DNA of 44,731 nucleotides from a virus, in IMG/VR virus record IMGVR_UViG_3300044624_000747, positions 1 to 44,731 of that record; one strand, written 5' to 3'. Shown here piece by piece: positions 33,703-40,783 of the stretch. Each line of letters opens with the position of its first letter. Position 1 is the stretch's first letter. The position numbers were made by a program, and so were the translations under genes. The notes under the pieces are model-generated. The model was given only the letters and a program-made list of their open reading frames with translations. It did no database searches and was not told the origin of the DNA.

Positions 33703-33997
33703 TGAGATTACAGAGTTTAATGAACTCTCAGAATTTATGCAAGACCCAGACCTTGATGCGGCAATGGAATTAATTATTAAGTTGATAGCCAAGCCAGATG
33801 TTCCAGCAGCCAAGGCACCAGAGATTATTACTAGGCTGCAGGCCATTGCTGCCAAGTTATCAATTATGTCTAGATACTATACAACTTTTGAGAAAGGGCC
33901 AGAAGCCTCTAAGAAAAAAAATGTTTACTATACAACAGCAGAAGCAATTAATAAGTTAGTAGATGCACTCAAATACAATGCGAGGTTTGGTCTGTGA
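33680..33997 (+). CDS. protein associated with the Cas4-like nuclease, unknown function
   Basis: A 105-aa helical protein (DAAMELIIKLIAKPDVPAAK, IITRLQAIAAKLSIMSRYYT) with a Lys-rich turn. Genes of this type regularly precede the Cas4-like nuclease in actinophages, and here its stop overlaps that gene's GTG. It probably works with the nuclease or recombinase. No catalytic motif is seen. ATG 33680 overlaps the previous gene by 23 bases. Confidence 0.5.
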   Translation: MNVIEAVSEITEFNELSEFMQDPDLDAAMELIIKLIAKPDVPAAKAPEIITRLQAIAAKLSIMSRYYTTFEKGPEASKKKNVYYTTAEAINKLVDALKYNARFGL

Positions 33998-34779
33998 GTA
34001 AAAATGTAGTTAAGAGTTTAAAGTTTAAAAAGGTAGACGGTTTCGATTATGCAGAGTTTTCTGCAATGATTGATAAGGCTTACAACGATAGAAAACGTGG
34101 TAAGCGGGACATGCAGAAGAAAACATTTAGCCCTAGTACCGTAGGGTATGGTCATGGAAACTGCCCAAGATATTGGTTTATTGCCTTTAATGGCGAGGAG
34201 TTCGATGAGAAATTCGATGCAACCGCCATTGCTAACATGCTTAACGGAACATATGCTCACGAAAGACTGCAAAAGATCATAGAGGAAACAGGCGTTCTAA
34301 AAGAAACAGAGCGAGAGATTATCTCAGAAGATCCACCCATTAGAGGCTTTGCAGATGTTGTGCTGGATTGGAATGATACAGAGATCGTTGGCGAAATTAA
34401 GACTACGAAAGAAGAGCAGTTTATCCATCGTCAGTCATCCATGAAGCCATCGTCCAACCACCTTTTGCAGATACTCACCTATATGAAGGTGGAGGGTGCG
34501 ACAGAAGGATTTTTGTTGTATGAGAATAAAAATACTCAGGAAATCTGTATCATCCCTGTCAGCATGAATGAGCGAAATGAGAAGATCATCAATGACACAT
34601 TCGACTGGATGCGCGAGGTATATGCCATGTATACCGAAAATATAATTCCGGCGAGAGGTCACGCGAAAACGTCATATGCGTGTGCAAATTGCCCAGTTAA
34701 GAAACATTGCTGGGCTGCGAGAAATAATAAATATGGCGAGGGTGTGGAAAAGGTTAGGACATTGGTGCCACCCAAATGA
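33994..34779 (+). CDS. Cas4-like PD-(D/E)XK exonuclease with iron-sulfur cysteines
   Basis: A 261-aa protein with GTG start at 33994. The nuclease core has H90 in GTYAHERLQKI, D121 in RGFADVVLDW, E134-I-K136 in VGEIKTTKE and Q159 in NHLLQILTYM. Four cysteines lie where a 4Fe-4S cluster is held in Cas4/AddB proteins: C57 (GNCPRYW) plus C230, C233 and C239 (ACANCPVKKHC). It probably resects DNA ends for the RecA-like protein. There are no CRISPR repeats or cas1/cas2 genes nearby, so a CRISPR role is unlikely. Confidence 0.85.
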   Translation: MSKNVVKSLKFKKVDGFDYAEFSAMIDKAYNDRKRGKRDMQKKTFSPSTVGYGHGNCPRYWFIAFNGEEFDEKFDATAIANMLNGTYAHERLQKIIEETGVLKETEREIISEDPPIRGFADVVLDWNDTEIVGEIKTTKEEQFIHRQSSMKPSSNHLLQILTYMKVEGATEGFLLYENKNTQEICIIPVSMNERNEKIINDTFDWMREVYAMYTENIIPARGHAKTSYACANCPVKKHCWAARNNKYGEGVEKVRTLVPPK

Positions 34780-35060
34780 TATGTGCGAATGATGGGTGTG
34801 AGAATACATTTAACAAATCTACCCATAATCAAAAATATTGCTCTGATGAATGTTGCAGAGAAGCAACAAATAGAAAGATCAGAGATAAATACTATGAGCA
34901 AAAAGAACGGCTGGCTGGAAAGAAAAGAAAATGCTCTACTAAGTCATGTAAAAATATATTAAGCAGATATAATGAAGAGAGCATGTGCAACGAATGTTTA
35001 GCAAAATTAGAAACTGACAAAAGAGCAGAACTCTTTAGGATAATAAATGTCTCTCGCTAA
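34776..35060 (+). CDS. zinc-finger protein with two Cys clusters
   Basis: A 94-aa protein starting in an ATGA overlap. The first cluster is CANDGCENTF with QKYCSDECCREA; the second is CSTKSCKNIL with MCNECLAKLE. Each gives a Cys4 ribbon, separated by a basic helix (RKIRDKYYEQKERLAGKKRK). The first ribbon resembles treble-clef finger text common in small phage DNA-binding proteins. It might act as a transcription factor or DNA-processing partner; placed between Cas4-like and RuvC-like genes. Confidence 0.65.
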   Translation: MICANDGCENTFNKSTHNQKYCSDECCREATNRKIRDKYYEQKERLAGKKRKCSTKSCKNILSRYNEESMCNECLAKLETDKRAELFRIINVSR

Positions 35061-35610
35061 ATTAGCCAAGTCGTCCGAAACCTCAGTATTAGGAATAGAT
35101 GCCTCTACGCGCAGCATTGCGTTCTGTCTTTTTCAGAACAGCAAGCCAGTAAAATGGGGCGAGGTATTCTTTGATGGTGGCGATGTGTACGAAAGGATTC
35201 TAGACGCAAAGAAAAAGGTGCGCGGGATTATGAATCAAATCCCGTCCGACTTTGTGGCTATTGAAGCAGCCGTCATGGTTCGTAGTGCTAATACAGGATT
35301 AAAGATGGCATATATATTTGGTGCTATAATGGCAGAGTTGATATTTGATGGTCGTAAGGTTGTAGAGGTTCATCCTATAACTTGGCAATCATATATTGGA
35401 AACAAGAACTTCACTAAGGCTCAGAAGGGACAGGTCAAGAAAGACTTTCCAGAAAAATCTGAGAATTGGTATAAGGCAAAGATTAGAGAGATGCGTAAGC
35501 AGAAAACAATTGACTTCTGTCAGAGTCTAGGGGTTACAGTAGAAAGTGACAATGTTGCTGATGCCTGCGGCATTGGATGGTACGCAATGAACAATATGGT
35601 GCGATCATGA
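35047..35610 (+). CDS. RuvC-like Holliday junction resolvase
   Basis: A 187-aa RNase H-fold nuclease. The catalytic acids are D18 (VLGIDASTRS), E73 (FVAIEAAVM) and D167/D171 (DNVADACGIGWYA), in the order of RuvC. The TWQSYIGNKNFTKAQKGQVK segment matches its central helix. It would resolve four-way junctions made by recombination before packaging. It overlaps the zinc-finger gene by 14 bases and the next start by four. Confidence 0.88.
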   Translation: MSLAKLAKSSETSVLGIDASTRSIAFCLFQNSKPVKWGEVFFDGGDVYERILDAKKKVRGIMNQIPSDFVAIEAAVMVRSANTGLKMAYIFGAIMAELIFDGRKVVEVHPITWQSYIGNKNFTKAQKGQVKKDFPEKSENWYKAKIREMRKQKTIDFCQSLGVTVESDNVADACGIGWYAMNNMVRS

Positions 35611-35768
35611 AGTTATATGAAGATGTAAATTGGCTACGAAAGAGATATGTCATAGAAAAAAAGACGACTCAGCAGATGGCTAAAGAGGCTGGATGCTCTC
35701 ACATGACTGTCCAAAGAGCATTAGAAAAATATGGACTGATTAAAAATCAGAGAAGGTGGACTAAATGA
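35607..35768 (+). CDS. small helix-turn-helix protein
   Basis: Start taken at ATG 35607 (ATGA overlap with the resolvase stop) instead of an in-frame ATG at 35577, giving 53 aa. Residues 23-43 (TTQQMAKEAGCSHMTVQRAL) are a clean helix-turn-helix of the type in resolvases and regulators. The rest is basic (RKRYVIEKK, KNQRRWTK). It is likely a DNA-binding regulator or accessory factor; its position just before the glycosyltransferase block may make it relevant to that block. Confidence 0.6.
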   Translation: MKLYEDVNWLRKRYVIEKKTTQQMAKEAGCSHMTVQRALEKYGLIKNQRRWTK

Positions 35769-37177
35769 ATACAATGTCCTATGTTGTTTGTTGGGACTCA
35801 GTTTACGAAAACTGTCTTAATATTGAAATGAATCTAAAGTCTAATAATTTAGATTATAAAATAATTAATTCATCAAGTTCCCCACCATTAAATAATCAAT
35901 GGATGGACATTGGTAATATTTGGTACTACCGACAGTTTCATGCCGCCCTAAAAGATTTTTCAAATACCGACCACGAACTATTTTGTTTTATTGCGGGAGA
36001 TCTAGTAGGAGATTTCGCACAAGTAATTAAAACTGCCCAGGAAGAATTAAAAAATGAAAAAATTGGAGTATACGCACCATATTTCACTCATGAGGCTTGG
36101 GGAGAAGGATGCTCTTCTATATCAGAACTAGATAATAATTTAATTATATCAACGCAAACAGATGGAATATTCACAATTCTTAATAAAGAATTGGCTAGCG
36201 AGATGCTTAGTTTTTTTGATTATCTGTCTCAAACAGTTGATCTGTCACAGATGAAATCTGGCTGGGGTGTAGATTATGTGTATAACATAATGGCTATCTA
36301 TAAAGATTTTTATATTTGTAGAGATAAAAGATTTGTTATTACTCATCCAGTAGGAAGTAGTTATGATCACGGTCCAGCAACTTCTGAAATGAATACAGTT
36401 CTAGAAGTATTTATAGGGTTTTGTGAAAATAATTTAATTTCCCGCGCAGAGATAGATAGATTATTCAGATTAATAAATCATCGTCGTGATGGCGGTGACG
36501 TAAATATTTCTGAATTATACCCATCTTCAAATGCTCTCCCCTATCATTTGATTAGTATTAATGATGATAGGATTAAGAACAAGCAAAATATTCATCAAAT
36601 AATGGGTGATAGAGATTATTTAGGTTTAGCCTGTTTAAATGGTAATGACCAATCAGCCCGTGAGAAGTTCTTTGCGGATAACCCAGAATTTAAGATAACA
36701 TGGGATGGATTCAAGGTGGGGGAGATTGGCAACTTCGCCAGCCACTTCATTGCTTGGAAGTACCTTATTCATTCGTCAATGGACCGCGTAGTAATTTTTG
36801 AGGACGATTCAGTAGTTGAAGAGGACTTTATTGAAAGAGTTTCTAAGATGATGGAAGAACTTCCTAGAGACTGGGATATTTTTAGTATTTTCGTGCATCC
36901 AAATCAACATGATAGATATAATGATAAAGACTCTGGAGATGTTGTTAAGGCTTACCAGGATTGGTCAACACTATGCTATGTTATATCTAAGTCTGGGGCT
37001 AGAAAACTATATAAGTATGTTTGCGATAATGGCATGGACTATCCAACAGACTGGTTTATATTCCGACATGCAGAGGAGCATAATTTTAATGTATTTACTC
37101 TTCACCCAAAATGTGCGCTTCCAGTAGTAATTGATGAGAGTCAGCCATCTTTAGTTCAGAATACTGAGAAAATATGA
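35765..37177 (+). CDS. two-domain glycosyltransferase (C-terminal GT25-like)
   Basis: A 470-aa protein. Residues about 255-460 match the GT25 (lipooligosaccharide) family: HLISINDDRI, VGEIGNFASHFIAWKYLI with the E-x-G...S-H...W pattern, and VVIFEDDSVVEEDF as the metal-binding acid strand. The first 220 residues have their own alpha/beta start (VVCWDSVYENCLNIEMNL) and FCFIAGDLVGDF, suggesting a second GT-A-like domain. It probably transfers sugars to a phage or host target. It starts a four-gene block with nucleotidyltransferase, methyltransferase and purine enzyme. The ATG overlaps the previous stop (ATGA). Confidence 0.7.
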   Translation: MNTMSYVVCWDSVYENCLNIEMNLKSNNLDYKIINSSSSPPLNNQWMDIGNIWYYRQFHAALKDFSNTDHELFCFIAGDLVGDFAQVIKTAQEELKNEKIGVYAPYFTHEAWGEGCSSISELDNNLIISTQTDGIFTILNKELASEMLSFFDYLSQTVDLSQMKSGWGVDYVYNIMAIYKDFYICRDKRFVITHPVGSSYDHGPATSEMNTVLEVFIGFCENNLISRAEIDRLFRLINHRRDGGDVNISELYPSSNALPYHLISINDDRIKNKQNIHQIMGDRDYLGLACLNGNDQSAREKFFADNPEFKITWDGFKVGEIGNFASHFIAWKYLIHSSMDRVVIFEDDSVVEEDFIERVSKMMEELPRDWDIFSIFVHPNQHDRYNDKDSGDVVKAYQDWSTLCYVISKSGARKLYKYVCDNGMDYPTDWFIFRHAEEHNFNVFTLHPKCALPVVIDESQPSLVQNTEKI

Positions 37178-37824
37178 TACTAGGAGTTCTTCCCGCCTCA
37201 GGTAAAGCGTCAAGACTTAGTGGTATCCCAAAGTTTTGTTTACCTATAAATGATAATCAAACCCTTCTTGAGTGGCATGTAAATAAAATGAAGGAAGTTT
37301 GTGATGATGTTAGAATTTCTACGAGAGAAATGTGGTTACCAATAGTTGAAGGACTGAACCTTGATGTAGAAATAGTTATTGTTGAGCCGTCAAGTATGGC
37401 TGATGCAATATTAAAAACATCTAATAATAAATCTGATAATATTATAGTTGGAATGCCAGATACTTTTATTTTAAAAAGTAAAGATAATTTCTACGGAAGA
37501 ATGATAGAAAAGAATTCCCCAGTAGTCCTAGCCTCATGGGAATGTGATAAATTCTTAAAGGGAAAGGTCGGACAGATAGAGTTGTCAGGCGATAGGATAT
37601 TAAGTATTGTTGATAAGGACGAGAACTGCCCCTTTGAAAGAATGTGGGGAGCAATATATTTAAATGGTACGGTAGGGCTACTGGACCCTAAGCAAGATGT
37701 TATAGGCGACCAGTTCAATTCTTGGATAAGAGATGGGGTAGTAACTACTCATGTTCCATGCTCTGGTAGTTATGTTGACGCTGGTAATTTTATTGGATTG
37801 AAGAGGATGTATTCTGAATTATGA
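37174..37824 (+). CDS. sugar nucleotidyltransferase (NTP transferase family)
   Basis: A 216-aa protein. Residues 6-24 (LPASGKASRLSGIPKFCLPI) are the G-x-G-x-R-x(3)-P-K signature loop of nucleotidyltransferases, in slightly altered form, and VGMPDTF (residues about 93-99) carries the metal-binding Asp. It would activate a sugar phosphate with NTP to an NDP-sugar donor, plausibly for the adjacent glycosyltransferase. It lacks the C-terminal repeat of GlmU-type enzymes. Starts overlap as ATGA on both sides. Confidence 0.75.
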   Translation: MILGVLPASGKASRLSGIPKFCLPINDNQTLLEWHVNKMKEVCDDVRISTREMWLPIVEGLNLDVEIVIVEPSSMADAILKTSNNKSDNIIVGMPDTFILKSKDNFYGRMIEKNSPVVLASWECDKFLKGKVGQIELSGDRILSIVDKDENCPFERMWGAIYLNGTVGLLDPKQDVIGDQFNSWIRDGVVTTHVPCSGSYVDAGNFIGLKRMYSEL

Positions 37825-38468
37825 AATCTTTAAATGAATATTTAAAATCTGGCAGGCTATCGTATTCACAAAATAGTCAAGACTTACTAGTAACTTATTA
37901 TTATGGAGATAAGCCTGGGTTTTTTGTGGAATTTGGCGCGATGGATGGGATAGAGTTAAGTAATACTCTACTTCTAGAAAAATATTATGGATGGACTGGT
38001 ATAGTAGCAGAACCAATACCTATGTTCTCTGATAAAATATCTAAAAATAGATCTTGCAGTATAGAATATAATTGTGTATCAAATAGAAGCGGGGATGTTG
38101 TAGAGTTTTATGAAACATCTTTCCCAGCACTTTCAACAATTGCAGATTATGCATATAGTGATCATTGGGGTCAGACAAGAGAAGATCATGTAGTTCATAA
38201 AATTGAAACTATATCTTTAAAGGATATGCTTAGTAAGCACAATGCACCAAGTATTGTTGACTATTTATCAATTGATACTGAAGGCTCCGAATTTGATATT
38301 TTATCCGCTTTTGATTTTTCTACAAGGTTTAACATAATAACGTGCGAGCATAATCACTCAAGTATGAGGGAGCCAATATATCAATTATTAACTTCACATG
38401 GGTATAAAAGAATATATGAAGACATATCGGCATGGGAAGATTGGTATATTCATGAAGATTTTAGATAA
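37821..38468 (+). CDS. FkbM family methyltransferase
   Basis: A 215-aa protein. SAM-binding text is FFVEFGAMDGIELSNTLLLE (residues about 33-52) and GIVAEPIPMF; SIDTEGSEFDILSAFDF (residues about 151-167) is the FkbM hallmark. These enzymes O-methylate sugars or small molecules. Its place in a glycosyltransferase/nucleotidyltransferase set suggests that it caps a sugar with a methyl group. The ATG overlaps the previous stop as ATGA. A 30-base gap follows. Confidence 0.85.
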   Translation: MKSLNEYLKSGRLSYSQNSQDLLVTYYYGDKPGFFVEFGAMDGIELSNTLLLEKYYGWTGIVAEPIPMFSDKISKNRSCSIEYNCVSNRSGDVVEFYETSFPALSTIADYAYSDHWGQTREDHVVHKIETISLKDMLSKHNAPSIVDYLSIDTEGSEFDILSAFDFSTRFNIITCEHNHSSMREPIYQLLTSHGYKRIYEDISAWEDWYIHEDFR

Positions 38469-38498
38469 TAAATTAAAGAATAGTATAAGGACTAATCA

Positions 38499-39539
38499 AT
38501 GAAGATGTATAAAGATTCATCAATGTGCTTTGATGATATTTTATTAGTACCACAGCACTCTACAGTTTTAAGCCGCCGTGAAGTAGATATTTCTACAACC
38601 ATTGGAACTAATGGTAGAAGCATAAGAATGACCGTTCCAGTTATTGCTGCACCTATGGATACGGTATGTGATGGGAATATGGCATATTCCATAAGAAAGT
38701 TAGGCGGCTTTGGAATTATACATAGGTATATGTCAATAGAATTTATGAGGAGAGAACTTGACTTTATAAGTTCTACAGATGCTGTTTCTTTAGGAGTGGC
38801 AGTTGGCGCTAAGGGAGATTACTTAGAAAGGGCTTTTGTTGCCGTTTCTCACGGTGCCCATTTAATTTTAGTAGATACCGCTAATGGTCATAGTGAATAT
38901 GCAATTAAGGCAGTTAAAGAGATTCGTCGTAATGTCGGAAACAAGGTCCACGTTATGGCTGGAAATGTTTCAACTTATGAAGGATTTATGAGACTTCAGG
39001 ATGCTGGCGCAGACTCTATTAGAGTTGGAATCGGTGGAGGATCTGTATGTACTACTAGAATTGTTAGTGGTCATGGTATGCCAACACTAGCATCTATTTT
39101 AGATGTAAGGTCTAAGATACCGTATGGAGAAGGCGCGTCCCTAGTTGCTGATGGAGGTATCAGAAATAGTGGCGATGCTGTTAAGGCTTTAGCCGCAGGA
39201 GCCGACGCGGTGATGCTTGGAAGTTACCTTGCTGGTACTGATGAGTCTCCTGGAGAAGTGCATGTAAGTGGTGGTAAAAAATATAAAATCTTTAGAGGCA
39301 TGGCTAGCGCAGAAGCACAGTTGAGTGCAATTGGTAATGTTTCAGTTGCAGAAGGAGTAGAGACAACAGTATCTTACAAAGGCACGCTAGAGTACGTCCT
39401 TGAAGAATTTAAGGGTGGCCTAGGTAGTGGACTTTCATATACTGGCGCTCATAATCTAAAAGAATTATATGAAGATTCTATGTTTATCAAAGTAAGTCAG
39501 GCAAGTCTTAGCGAAAGTAGGCCACATGCCCAACATTAA
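38499..39539 (+). CDS. GMP reductase / IMP dehydrogenase family enzyme
   Basis: A 346-aa TIM barrel. Family signs: FDDILLVPQHSTVLSRREVD, VIAAPMDTV, catalytic Cys184 in GGGSVCTTR, ADGGIRNSGDAVKALAAGAD, and IFRGMASAEAQ. It has no CBS pair, and its length equals GMP reductase (E. coli GuaC about 347 aa). After the RGMAS segment the Arg-Tyr dyad of IMP dehydrogenase is not present (LSAIGNVSVAEGVE), which points to GMP reductase chemistry (GMP to IMP). A CBS-less IMP dehydrogenase cannot be excluded. The gene may shift purine pools towards adenine nucleotides. A TATAAG box at about 38486-38491 could be its promoter. Confidence 0.8.
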   Translation: MKMYKDSSMCFDDILLVPQHSTVLSRREVDISTTIGTNGRSIRMTVPVIAAPMDTVCDGNMAYSIRKLGGFGIIHRYMSIEFMRRELDFISSTDAVSLGVAVGAKGDYLERAFVAVSHGAHLILVDTANGHSEYAIKAVKEIRRNVGNKVHVMAGNVSTYEGFMRLQDAGADSIRVGIGGGSVCTTRIVSGHGMPTLASILDVRSKIPYGEGASLVADGGIRNSGDAVKALAAGADAVMLGSYLAGTDESPGEVHVSGGKKYKIFRGMASAEAQLSAIGNVSVAEGVETTVSYKGTLEYVLEEFKGGLGSGLSYTGAHNLKELYEDSMFIKVSQASLSESRPHAQH

Positions 39540-39798
39540 TACTGAAAAAGAAATCTCTAGAGTCTGTAAAGAAATAGAAGAATTACTTATTAAAAAGAAT
39601 CGTGCCTACGGAAACTCCGCGCTTGATCCAGTAAGAATATTTTCACAAGCAAATCCTACAGAGCAAATTAAAGTTCGTATAGATGATAAACTTAGCAGAT
39701 TTGCCAATGGTGGGGAATTCCCTGGGGATAATGATATTGACGACTTAATAGGTTATCTGGTATTATTAAAGGTAGCGAATAGCGACAACTGGAGATAG
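39526..39798 (+). CDS. DUF1599-like (nucleotide modification associated) protein
   Basis: A 90-aa protein. Residues 24-80 carry KNRAYGNSALDPVRIFSQAN, then QIKVRIDDKLSRFANGGEF and DDLIGYLVLLKVANS, matching the small helical family I know as DUF1599 / nucleotide modification associated domain 1 (recalled, not searched). The helical D/E-rich plan is like MazG-type pyrophosphohydrolases. It overlaps the purine enzyme gene by 14 bases, so the two are probably made together and may act on the same nucleotide pool. Confidence 0.6.
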   Translation: MPNINTEKEISRVCKEIEELLIKKNRAYGNSALDPVRIFSQANPTEQIKVRIDDKLSRFANGGEFPGDNDIDDLIGYLVLLKVANSDNWR

Positions 39799-39799
39799 G

Positions 39800-39973
39800 A
39801 TGCCTCTTTATACTTATTATTGCAAAGTATGCGATTTAGACTTAGAAGTAATGTCTAAAATTTCAGATAGAGATGATCAGCGTTGTGAAGACTGTGGATA
39901 TTCAATTATCAGGAATATAGATAGGCCAGGTATGGTCTGGAGTCCCACTCGTAATAATGGATACTCTCTTTAG
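39800..39973 (+). CDS. FmdB-type zinc-ribbon protein
   Basis: A 57-aa protein starting one base after the preceding stop, with GGAGA (39791-39795) upstream. MPLYTYYCKVCDLDLEVMSK and C-E-D-C-G give two CxxC pairs (Cys8/Cys11 and Cys29/Cys32) in the layout of FmdB/CxxC_CXXC_SSSS ribbon proteins, which actinophages often carry before the terminase region. Function is unknown; a regulatory or nucleic-acid role is usual to suppose. Confidence 0.75.
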   Translation: MPLYTYYCKVCDLDLEVMSKISDRDDQRCEDCGYSIIRNIDRPGMVWSPTRNNGYSL

Positions 39974-39981
39974 GAGATAAC

Positions 39982-40281
39982 ATGCCTCGTAAGAAAAAAG
40001 AATATGACTATGTTCCATATAGCATTAATCCAAATATTCATGTGTATTATGAATTAGAATTTTTAAAAGATGTTATAAAACCAGGAGATAAAATTACCTT
40101 TAAAAATATTCGTGGTGAATTTACCTTTATTTTGATGGCACATAACTCAGAAAAAGATGTTACCTGGATAGATTGTAGGAATCCTGCAACTGGAGAATAT
40201 CGTTCATTCTATGTAGATAGACTTAAAGGTTTAGTAAGGGCTAAAAAGAGTAGAAGGAAGAAGCAACTTGTCAGAGATTGA
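39982..40281 (+). CDS. conserved-type phage protein of unknown function
   Basis: A 99-aa basic protein, strand-rich (INPNIHVYYELEFLKDVIKP, KITFKNIRGEFTFILMAHNS) with a Lys/Arg-rich tail (GLVRAKKSRRKKQLVRD). The KPGDKITFKNIRGEF part resembles a small SH3/KOW-like barrel. AGGAGA precedes ATG 39982. Proteins of this sort are common beside actinophage terminase genes but have no assigned role. Confidence 0.6.
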   Translation: MPRKKKEYDYVPYSINPNIHVYYELEFLKDVIKPGDKITFKNIRGEFTFILMAHNSEKDVTWIDCRNPATGEYRSFYVDRLKGLVRAKKSRRKKQLVRD

Positions 40282-40783
40282 ACTAACTAGTTCATTTGAT
40301 CAGATGAATTTAGTTGTAGAAGAATTACTTAAGGGTAAGAATCCTACAGACATTTCTAAATTCTTAGGTATAAAAAGATCTGAGGTATTAGAGCATATAG
40401 ATACCTGGCGAGAGTTGGTGTCTGGAGACTCTAGAATTAGAGAGCGTGCAAAAGAAGCCCTGGCTGGCGCAGATCAGCACTACTCCATGATCATTCAGCG
40501 TGCCTGGGAGACTGTTGATCAGGCAGATGCTAACCAGCAATACAACACTAAGGCAAGTGCCTTAAAAATGATTGCTGATGTAGAGCAAAAGAGAATTGAT
40601 ATGCTCCAAAAGGCGGGTCTGCTAGAGAATAACGAAATGTCTGCACAACTTCTTGAGACAGAAAGAAAGCAAGAAGTTCTAGTTGGTATATTGAAAGAAG
40701 TTACATCTAAATGCGATGTTTGTAGAGTAGAAGTAGCAAAAAGACTTAGTGAAGTTACTGGTAAGGTAGAAGAAGTTGGTTGA
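40268..40783 (+). CDS. small terminase subunit (probable)
   Basis: A 171-aa protein with TTG start 40268 (AGAAGG upstream at 40254-40259). Residues 20-50 (LLKGKNPTDISKFLGIKRSE, VLEHIDTWREL) form a helix-turn-helix for recognising phage DNA. A long helical middle (residues 60-115) is the oligomerisation region, and the end has C-D-V-C-R-V-E-V. It lies directly before, and overlaps by eight bases, the large terminase, the usual arrangement. Confidence 0.75.
   Translation: MSEIELTSSFDQMNLVVEELLKGKNPTDISKFLGIKRSEVLEHIDTWRELVSGDSRIRERAKEALAGADQHYSMIIQRAWETVDQADANQQYNTKASALKMIADVEQKRIDMLQKAGLLENNEMSAQLLETERKQEVLVGILKEVTSKCDVCRVEVAKRLSEVTGKVEEVG

Noticed and set aside
33994-34779. CRISPR connection through the Cas4-like gene
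   Set aside because: No repeats, cas1 or cas2 are visible. Cas4-like nucleases next to recA-type genes are common phage recombination enzymes.
35322-35330. TGCTATAAT inside the RuvC-like gene
   Set aside because: It fits the extended -10 form but lies well inside a coding region, some 280 bases before the next start, so chance is likely.
31713-39798. 2-aminoadenine (Z) genome pathway
   Set aside because: A MazG-like gene and a purine enzyme are present, but no PurZ-like adenylosuccinate synthase is found, and GMP reductase is not part of the known Z pathway. The missing segment could change this only if it held purZ.
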